Source: UBA7239 sp035456205
GTDB lineage: Bacteria; Pseudomonadota; Gammaproteobacteria; Pseudomonadales; UBA7239
DNA length: 12,365 nucleotides
Assembly: GCA_035456205.1 (NCBI GenBank)
Contig: DATIDQ010000032.1
Coordinates: forward strand, 1 to 12,365
Reading direction: 5' to 3'
How positions within the stretch are numbered: position 1 is the stretch's first letter; every line of letters begins with the position of its first letter. A program made the position numbers and the translations under genes. The notes beneath the pieces were generated by a model, which saw only the letters and a list, made by a program, of their open reading frames with translations, made no database searches and was not told the origin of the DNA. Below, piece after piece: positions 6,683-12,365 of the stretch.

Positions 6683-8908
6683 ATGCTAGGCAAATTGTTC
6701 GGATTCAAGAAAACCGCCAAACCGACGACACCATCACGCGCCGTACCTGCTGCACAACCCAAGCCAGCAAAAATACCCGCACCGTCATTGCTGGAACAAC
6801 TGACGCATGGCCAGCCACTGGATAGCATTGCTGATATCGAATTACTGCACCAATTGGTCAAACACAGCGACAAACTGGACAAGAAATCCAACCGCCAGGT
6901 ACGCGAACGTATCCTGCACCTGAAAGAGAAAGAAAAACAATTACAACAACAGCACGATGCACAGGAAAAAATCTGCGCAAGACTGGAAACCTTGTCACGC
7001 CTGCAACATCACCCACTGTTTGATAGCGAATTCGCGCATCTGCAAAAACAATGGCAAGCCTTCACCCAGCCTGACGATTGCTTTGCAACACGTATACAAC
7101 TGGCAATCACCGGTTGCCAACGTATCCAGCAGGAATTCCATGATTTGCAACAACAGCAGCAACAAGCTGCGCAGGAAGCCGAGAAACTGGCACAACAACA
7201 AATAGCACACGCCGCGCAACAGGCTGAAACCGCCGCACAACAGGCAGAACAACAGCTGGCCATACAGGAACAGAAAAAACAGCAGAAGGAACAATCACAG
7301 GCCGAGCGTGAACAACACGAAAAACAACAGAAAGAGACCAGCCAGAACATCGCACAGCAGCTGGCCAGACTGGAAGAAGCCATCGCCAATACTGATAGCA
7401 AAAAAGCGCGCGAATACCATGACAAGATTCGTGATGGCCTGAAAAAACTTGACCACAAGCACGCTCACCAGTTTGATGGAAAACTGCACTTGTTGACCGG
7501 CCAATTGCGCGAACTGCAAGACTGGCAATCCTTTGCTGCGATGCCAAAACTGGAAGAACTGTGCGCTGCCATGGAAAAAATGATCAGCGTCGAATTGCCA
7601 CCTCTGGCAAAAGCCGATGCCGTGCGTGATTTGCAGACCCAGTGGCGCGCCATCAAAGTACCTTCTGACAAAGCAGCACAAGCACTATGGGAACGTTTCA
7701 AGCAGGCTGGCGATAAAGCCTGGGAGCCCTGCGCTGCATACTACGAAAAAGAAAAACAGCTTCGCGCGTTCAATTTGCAGCAGCGCCTGGCGATCTGCGA
7801 TGCACTGGAACAGTTTTTTACAGCACAGCAGTGGGATAACGCCGACTGGAAAGCGGTTATGCGTATTCTCGAAAAAGCCAGACAGGAATTCCACGACTTC
7901 CACCCGGTTGAACGCGGCGAAGAAAAAACTGTTCGCACACGCTTTGATGCCGCCATGGCTGCTATCAACCATAAATTGCTGGGCGAACAAAAAACCAATG
8001 AAGACAAGAAACGCCAGCTGATAGTAACCGCAAAAAATCTTGTTGCAATGACAGACTCGGATAAAGCCGTTGAACGTGTGCGCCAGCTGCAGGAACAATG
8101 GAAACAGATCGGCATCACTCGTCGACAGGAAGACCAGAAACTGTGGCAAGCGTTACAGGAACAGACCAATCAGATATTCGAGAAACGTCGCGCCACACAA
8201 CAACAGCAACAACAAACACTGCAAGACAATATTGATCGCGCCAGGCAGTTGTGCGAGCAAATCGCCGCACTCGCCAAGCTGGGTGATGCAGAACTGTCAC
8301 AGAGCGGTGCAGAATTTGATCGCTTGCAAGCGGAATACAAGGCTATTACCGATATACCGGAAAAAAATCAGGCCTTCCTGAAAAAACAGTTTTACGCAGC
8401 CAATGATGCATACCGCCAACAACTCGCCGGCATCAGCCAACGCCAACACCAGTTGCAACTGCAAGAGCTAGCTCGCCGTGCACAACTGTGTCGCCAATTG
8501 GAAACGCAGGCATCTGAAATGGCCATTACTGCGTGTCAGGAACAGTGGCAACAACAGAGTTTGCCCGCCGACTGGGAACGCGCCATTGAGCAACGCCGAC
8601 AACAAGCGCTGGCCGCCGCACAAAACGGGCAGAAGCCGGATTACCACGCCAATGAACAAACACTGCGTGAACTATGTATTGAGTTGGAAATCCTGCTGGA
8701 TGTGGAAACACCGGAAGAGGATCGCCAGCGACGCCGGGGATTCCAGTTGCGCAAATTGCAACAAGGACTCGGGCAAGCTGCCGCGAGTCATCGCACAGCG
8801 TTACTGGAGCAGCTGCTGGTGCAATGGTATTGCGCGAGTCCAGCTACAACCGACGTACAAAACAACTTGCAGGCACGCTTTGACGCCGCACAAAAACAAG
8901 CTGGATAG
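6683..8908 (+). CDS. DUF349-repeat coiled-coil protein
   Basis: A 741-residue, highly charged, Gln-rich protein with no signal peptide or membrane segment, so probably cytoplasmic. A basic, Pro/Ala-rich N-terminus (1-35) is followed by a helical region to about 150, a long coiled coil with very high Gln/Glu/Lys/Ala content (about 150-235), then tandem DUF349 modules. Each module has the pattern LQxQWRAIKVPSDKxxQALWERF, clearest at about 286-352 and 445-505, with degenerate copies at about 365-435 and 515-583. A C-terminal segment near 660-700 (ELCIELEILLDVETPEEDR) is shared with gammaproteobacterial DUF349 proteins as I recall them. I know of no established function. ATG 6683 is chosen for GGGAAG 5 nt upstream; an upstream in-frame ATG at 6518 lies within dinG and is rejected. 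It is divergent from dinG, and the glucan synthase follows after 68 bp. Confidence 0.88.
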   Translation: MLGKLFGFKKTAKPTTPSRAVPAAQPKPAKIPAPSLLEQLTHGQPLDSIADIELLHQLVKHSDKLDKKSNRQVRERILHLKEKEKQLQQQHDAQEKICARLETLSRLQHHPLFDSEFAHLQKQWQAFTQPDDCFATRIQLAITGCQRIQQEFHDLQQQQQQAAQEAEKLAQQQIAHAAQQAETAAQQAEQQLAIQEQKKQQKEQSQAEREQHEKQQKETSQNIAQQLARLEEAIANTDSKKAREYHDKIRDGLKKLDHKHAHQFDGKLHLLTGQLRELQDWQSFAAMPKLEELCAAMEKMISVELPPLAKADAVRDLQTQWRAIKVPSDKAAQALWERFKQAGDKAWEPCAAYYEKEKQLRAFNLQQRLAICDALEQFFTAQQWDNADWKAVMRILEKARQEFHDFHPVERGEEKTVRTRFDAAMAAINHKLLGEQKTNEDKKRQLIVTAKNLVAMTDSDKAVERVRQLQEQWKQIGITRRQEDQKLWQALQEQTNQIFEKRRATQQQQQQTLQDNIDRARQLCEQIAALAKLGDAELSQSGAEFDRLQAEYKAITDIPEKNQAFLKKQFYAANDAYRQQLAGISQRQHQLQLQELARRAQLCRQLETQASEMAITACQEQWQQQSLPADWERAIEQRRQQALAAAQNGQKPDYHANEQTLRELCIELEILLDVETPEEDRQRRRGFQLRKLQQGLGQAAASHRTALLEQLLVQWYCASPATTDVQNNLQARFDAAQKQAG

Positions 8909-8933
8909 TCAGCTCCATAACGGTGCGTCAAAC

Positions 8934-8942
8934 TGCTATGCT
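8934..8942 (+). promoter_or_regulatory. Possible extended -10 element upstream of the GH17/GT2 gene
   Basis: TGCTATGCT reads as TGn plus TATGCT, 34 bp before the synthase ATG, in the 68-bp gap after the DUF349 gene. No matching -35 was found. It would allow the synthase gene to be transcribed independently. No hairpin terminator followed by a T-run is visible in the gap, so read-through from the DUF349 gene also remains likely. Confidence 0.25.
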
Positions 8943-8976
8943 TTACCATCAACTTACTTTCAAAAATGGATCATGA

Positions 8977-11544
8977 ATGGCCAGTCATAAAGCGATAGTC
9001 AACATTGCCGTCATTGTCGGTATCGCCGCTATTTCTATTGCAGTCTGGGCTTTTTTCAATCGCCCGATGGCAGCACCTGACTGGCCAGCCGCCATTTCCG
9101 GTTTCGCCTACTCCCCGTTCCGTTACGGACAGGATCCCACCAAGGATATCTATCCGTCTGATGAGGAAATCCGTCAGGATCTGGCGCTGTTATCGACACA
9201 AACCAAACGTATCCGCACCTACTCGGCCAAGGGTACACAGGCTGATATTCCACGCATTGCCAGTGAATTCGGCATGACGGTTGCACAAGGTATCTGGCTC
9301 AGCAACATTGAAGAAGATAATGACAAAGAAATCGCACGTGCAATTGAAGTGATCAACGCTAACCGCAACATTACACTGGTGGTGGTTGGCAACGAAAGCA
9401 TGTATCGCCGCGAAGTGGATTTACCGCGCCTGATCGAATATATCGAACAAGTACGCAGCCAGGTAAAAGTGCCGGTCACCACAGCAGAAACCTGGGACAT
9501 CTGGTTGAAATATCCACAACTGGCACAGCACGTGGATGTAGTATCGGCGCATATTCTGCCATTCTGGGAAAAAATTCCAGCTCGTGCATCTATCGGTTTT
9601 GTATTGGAAAAAGCCGGCGAATTGAAAAAACAATTTTCACAAAAACCATTGCTGCTTGGTGAGGTGGGCTGGCCATCTTTTGGCCGCGATCGCGGTAAAG
9701 CTGAAGCCGACCAGGCCGATCAGGCCATTTACTTACGCACTTTGCTGAACAAATTGAATGCTGCCGGTTACGACTATTTTGTTATCGAAGCATTTGACCA
9801 GTTGTGGAAATCCGGCGCAGAAGGTGATGTCGGTAAATATTGGGGCGTGTACAACGTAGATCGCCAACCCAAGTTTCCTTTTACAGGCAGCCTGGTCAAA
9901 ATTCCGCAATGGCGTTTACTCGCGGTGATGTCAATTATTCTCGCAGTACTGGCACTGGCATTACTGCTCATTGACAGTTCAGGCCTAAAACAACGCGGCC
10001 GGACATTTCTCGCCTTTGTTGCGTTTATGTTTGCATCGTTTCTCGTCGTGGTCACTTACGATTATTCACAGCAATACATGACGTGGTTCAACATTGTATT
10101 GGGCGTGTTACTGGTGATCGCTGCTATCGGCGTATTCGTGGTGATGTTCACCGAAGCGCATGAACTGGCTGAAACGGTATGGGCACAACGACGCAGACCG
10201 TTTGTCGGTGTTGCAACGGAAGAAGGTTATCGCCCGAAAGTCTGCGTGCAAGTGCCGTGCTACAACGAACCGCCAGAAATGGTGAAAGAAACGCTGGATG
10301 CGCTGGCCGCACTCGACTATCCCGATTTCGAAGTCATGATTATCGACAACAACACCAAAGATGAAGCGGTGTGGCGCCCTGTTGAAGCGTATTGCAACTC
10401 ACTGGGCCCACGTTTCCGTTTCTTCCACGTCGCACCATTAGAAGGATTCAAAGGCGGAGCACTGAACTGGGCACTGGAACGCACATCCGACGACGCAGAA
10501 ATTGTTGCCGTCATCGACAGTGATTATTGCGTTGATCCAAACTGGCTAAAACATCTGGTGCCACATTTTGCTGATCCCAAAATGGCGATTGTGCAGGGCC
10601 CACAGGATTATCGTGACGGAGATCAATCCCTGTTCAAAAAATTGTGTTACGCGGAATACAAAGGTTTTTTCCATATTGGTATGGTCACGCGCAATGACCG
10701 TGATGCAATTATCCAGCATGGCACCATGACGATGATTCGCCGCGAGGTGATGGATCGCCTGAAGTGGGCAGAATGGACTATTACCGAAGATGCTGAACTG
10801 GGCTTGCGTGCATTTGAAGAAGGATTGTCCGCCGCTTATGTCAGCAAGTCTTACGGCAAAGGGGTGATGCCGGATCGTTTTATCGATTACAAAAAGCAGC
10901 GCTTCCGCTGGGCTTATGGCGCGATGCAAATCATGAAAGGCCATTTCAACAGCCTGTTCAAAGGCGAAGGTACGCAGCTGACCCGCGGCCAGCGTTATCA
11001 CTTTATCGCCGGCTGGATGCCGTGGGTGGCAGATGGTATGAACCTGTTTTTTACTGGTGGCGCGTTGCTGTGGACATCCGCCATGCTGCTCGCACCTACC
11101 AAGGTTTTACCACCTGCGCTGATATTTGCCCTGCCACCGCTGATCCTGTTTTTCTTCAAACTCGGCAAGATTCTTTACATTTATAAAAGCCATATGAAAG
11201 TACCCATGAGCACGTCGATTGGCGCAGCTATTGCAGGTTTGGCGCTATCACACACGATTGCAAAATCGATTATCTATGGCTTGTTCACCAAAACCATCCC
11301 GTTTTTTCGCACACCCAAAATGCGTGAGCAAGGCGGTTTTATGCTGGCATTAGCAGAATGTCGCGAAGAATTATTTTTTCTGGTGCTGTTATGGAGTGCG
11401 GCTGCATCCATGCTGTGGGGACACGATATGGAAACCGGCGATTCATGGGCCTGGTTTTTTATGTTGTTGATGCAATCACTCGCTTATCTTGCTGCAGTGT
11501 TTATGGCGTTTTTATCCGTGTTACCACATAAACAAAGCAGTTGA
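8977..11544 (+). CDS. ndvB: Membrane GH17-GT2 beta-1,3-glucan synthase/transglycosylase (NdvB-like)
   Basis: An 855-residue bifunctional inner-membrane enzyme. After a signal-anchor helix (about 8-27) comes a periplasmic glycoside hydrolase family 17 domain (about 40-300) with likely acid/base E140 (VVVGNE) and nucleophile E229 (LLGEVGWPS). Three helices (about 312-333, 342-361, 369-392) lead to a cytoplasmic family 2 glycosyltransferase: PCYNEPP (427-433), D457, the DxD pair D514/D516, catalytic D605 in TED, and QRFRW (641-645). Further helices fill about 680-850. This architecture matches Pseudomonas aeruginosa NdvB (PA1163), which makes periplasmic cyclic beta-1,3-glucans linked to biofilm antibiotic tolerance; proteobacterial GH17 domains of this type act as beta-1,3-transglucosylases. 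The GT2 part should polymerise UDP-glucose and the GH17 part remodel or cyclise the chain; this is inference here. Start ATG 8977 has only a weak TGGA site; an ATG at 8973 is out of frame. Confidence 0.92.
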   Translation: MASHKAIVNIAVIVGIAAISIAVWAFFNRPMAAPDWPAAISGFAYSPFRYGQDPTKDIYPSDEEIRQDLALLSTQTKRIRTYSAKGTQADIPRIASEFGMTVAQGIWLSNIEEDNDKEIARAIEVINANRNITLVVVGNESMYRREVDLPRLIEYIEQVRSQVKVPVTTAETWDIWLKYPQLAQHVDVVSAHILPFWEKIPARASIGFVLEKAGELKKQFSQKPLLLGEVGWPSFGRDRGKAEADQADQAIYLRTLLNKLNAAGYDYFVIEAFDQLWKSGAEGDVGKYWGVYNVDRQPKFPFTGSLVKIPQWRLLAVMSIILAVLALALLLIDSSGLKQRGRTFLAFVAFMFASFLVVVTYDYSQQYMTWFNIVLGVLLVIAAIGVFVVMFTEAHELAETVWAQRRRPFVGVATEEGYRPKVCVQVPCYNEPPEMVKETLDALAALDYPDFEVMIIDNNTKDEAVWRPVEAYCNSLGPRFRFFHVAPLEGFKGGALNWALERTSDDAEIVAVIDSDYCVDPNWLKHLVPHFADPKMAIVQGPQDYRDGDQSLFKKLCYAEYKGFFHIGMVTRNDRDAIIQHGTMTMIRREVMDRLKWAEWTITEDAELGLRAFEEGLSAAYVSKSYGKGVMPDRFIDYKKQRFRWAYGAMQIMKGHFNSLFKGEGTQLTRGQRYHFIAGWMPWVADGMNLFFTGGALLWTSAMLLAPTKVLPPALIFALPPLILFFFKLGKILYIYKSHMKVPMSTSIGAAIAGLALSHTIAKSIIYGLFTKTIPFFRTPKMREQGGFMLALAECREELFFLVLLWSAAASMLWGHDMETGDSWAWFFMLLMQSLAYLAAVFMAFLSVLPHKQSS

Positions 11545-11545
11545 T

Positions 11546-12313
11546 ATGTGTTTGATACTTCTCGCCTGGCGCAGCCATCCGCAACACAAATTGCTGGTAG
11601 CAGCCAATCGCGATGAGTTTTATGCACGCCCGACTGCAACCGCTCACTTCTGGGAGGACGCGCCACACATTCTTGCCGGACGCGATCTGGAAAAAGGCGG
11701 CAGCTGGTTGGGTGTAACCAAAAATGGACGTTTTGCAGCAGTCACCAATGTTCGCAATATGAATGCAACCACGGGCTCTTTACCCGGCGAATTATCGCGC
11801 GGCCTCCTTGTACAGAATTTTCTGGATAGTGAAAAAGCACCAGCTGATTTCCTGCAAGCACTGCAATCGTCACTACATCACTACAGTCCGTTCAACTTAC
11901 TGGTGAGCGACGGCAATCAACTGTACTACGGCAACAGCCAGGGAGAGTGCCGCGAACTACAGCCCGGCGTTTATGGCTTGTCCAATGCCGCACTGGATAC
12001 ACCGTGGCCCAAGGTCATTGATGGCAAACAAAAATTGTTCGACCTGATGTGCAGCGAAACAAAACCGGATCATCTGTTCGATGTACTGGCAGACAGGCAA
12101 CAGGCGCAGGACAGTGAATTGCCTGACACAGGCATTGATCCCATACTGGAAAAATATCTCTCTGCGCGCTTCATCCAGCTGGATGGTTATGGCACACGCT
12201 GTTCGACTGTTGTCATGCAGACATATGCGGGTGAAATAGTTTTTCAGGAAAAACAGTTTGACCAATATGGACTGGAAACTCACAATTATTCAACGAGGAT
12301 CAATACCCCGTGA
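11546..12313 (+). CDS. TANGO2/NRDE family protein (DUF833)
   Basis: A 255-residue, probably cytoplasmic protein of the family named for its NRDE motif, here N21-E24 (AANRDEF). Other family hallmarks are Cys2 right after the initiator Met (MCLILLAW), GRDLEKGGSWLG (45-56), PGELSRG (80-86), LSNAALDTPWPKV (145-157) and a C-terminal TRCSTVV (217-223). Human TANGO2 is linked to metabolic disease. Animal HRG-9 and bacterial homologues have been connected with haem trafficking, and binding of acyl-CoA has also been proposed; the biochemical role is unsettled. An exposed Cys2 would suit an N-terminal-nucleophile type fold, but that is inference. The start ATG 11546 is one base after the synthase TGA (TGATATG) with no Shine-Dalgarno, so translation is probably coupled to the glucan synthase. 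The frame is open 19 codons upstream, but that part lies inside the synthase and removes the conserved MC start. Confidence 0.9.
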   Translation: MCLILLAWRSHPQHKLLVAANRDEFYARPTATAHFWEDAPHILAGRDLEKGGSWLGVTKNGRFAAVTNVRNMNATTGSLPGELSRGLLVQNFLDSEKAPADFLQALQSSLHHYSPFNLLVSDGNQLYYGNSQGECRELQPGVYGLSNAALDTPWPKVIDGKQKLFDLMCSETKPDHLFDVLADRQQAQDSELPDTGIDPILEKYLSARFIQLDGYGTRCSTVVMQTYAGEIVFQEKQFDQYGLETHNYSTRINTP

Positions 12314-12365
12314 CAACAACAGAACCTGCACAAAATACCCGGATACCGACCAGCACAAACTACTG
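12310..12365 (+). CDS. Start of an unidentified gene (5' partial)
   Basis: A GTG at 12310 overlaps the NRDE stop (GTGA) and opens a frame that stays open to the window end, 18 codons and two bases. The peptide begins MTTTEPAQNTRIPTS, too short and low in complexity to identify. GAGGA at 12295-12299 is a good ribosome-binding sequence, though 10 nt from the GTG is slightly long. The overlap suggests the operon continues downstream. Confidence 0.45.
   Translation, partial: MTTTEPAQNTRIPTSTNY

Noticed and set aside
6547..6891. N-terminal extension of DinG by 115 residues
   Set aside because: It crosses the divergent gap and the start of the DUF349 gene, adds residues absent from DinG, and a GTG with good ribosome-binding site at 6546 gives the normal length.
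7148..7166. CAA/CAG run as a non-coding microsatellite or CRISPR-like repeat
   Set aside because: It is short, irregular and in frame inside a conserved coiled-coil gene, with no spacer-repeat periodicity.
7009..7458. Cys/Ser-rich minus-strand reading frame
   Set aside because: It is the antisense of the Gln/Ala codons of the DUF349 coiled coil; CAA, CAG and GCA repeats read backwards give Cys-rich frames.

Overview
The window looks like ordinary chromosomal backbone of a gammaproteobacterium. This rests on protein resemblance, not a database search: a three-gene lolC-lolD-lolE operon with separate LolC and LolE permeases, a DinG helicase with its iron-sulfur cysteines, and an NdvB-like GH17/GT2 glucan synthase of the kind known from pseudomonads. 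Base composition is close to 50% GC by eye. A relative of the Pseudomonadales/Cellvibrionales is my best guess. I see no tRNA, rRNA, insertion sequence, phage gene or CRISPR array.

Layout. (1) 1-2886, minus strand: lolC, lolD and the first 304 codons of lolE, joined by overlapping start and stop codons; they encode the inner-membrane machine that releases outer-membrane lipoproteins. (2) 2887-3015 is a divergent promoter region, followed on the plus strand by a group III truncated haemoglobin (3016-3459). (3) 3456-4388, minus strand: a rhomboid intramembrane protease with a greatly enlarged loop after its first membrane helix. Its stop codon overlaps that of the globin. It follows dinG (4420-6546, minus) by 31 bp and is probably co-transcribed with it. 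(4) 6547-6682 is a second divergent regulatory region. (5) 6683-12365, plus strand: a long DUF349-repeat coiled-coil protein, the membrane GH17/GT2 glucan synthase, a TANGO2/NRDE-family protein starting one base after the synthase stop, and the first codons of an unidentified gene that overlaps the NRDE stop.

Genes are tightly packed and no gene-free stretch exceeds about 140 bp. lolCDE is one functional unit. dinG plus rhomboid, and DUF349 - glucan synthase - TANGO2-like - unknown, look like two further transcription units. I found no convincing new defence or mobile system. The features most worth a second look are the enlarged rhomboid loop, the very close coupling of the glucan synthase with a TANGO2-family gene, and the Gln-rich coiled coil in the DUF349 protein.
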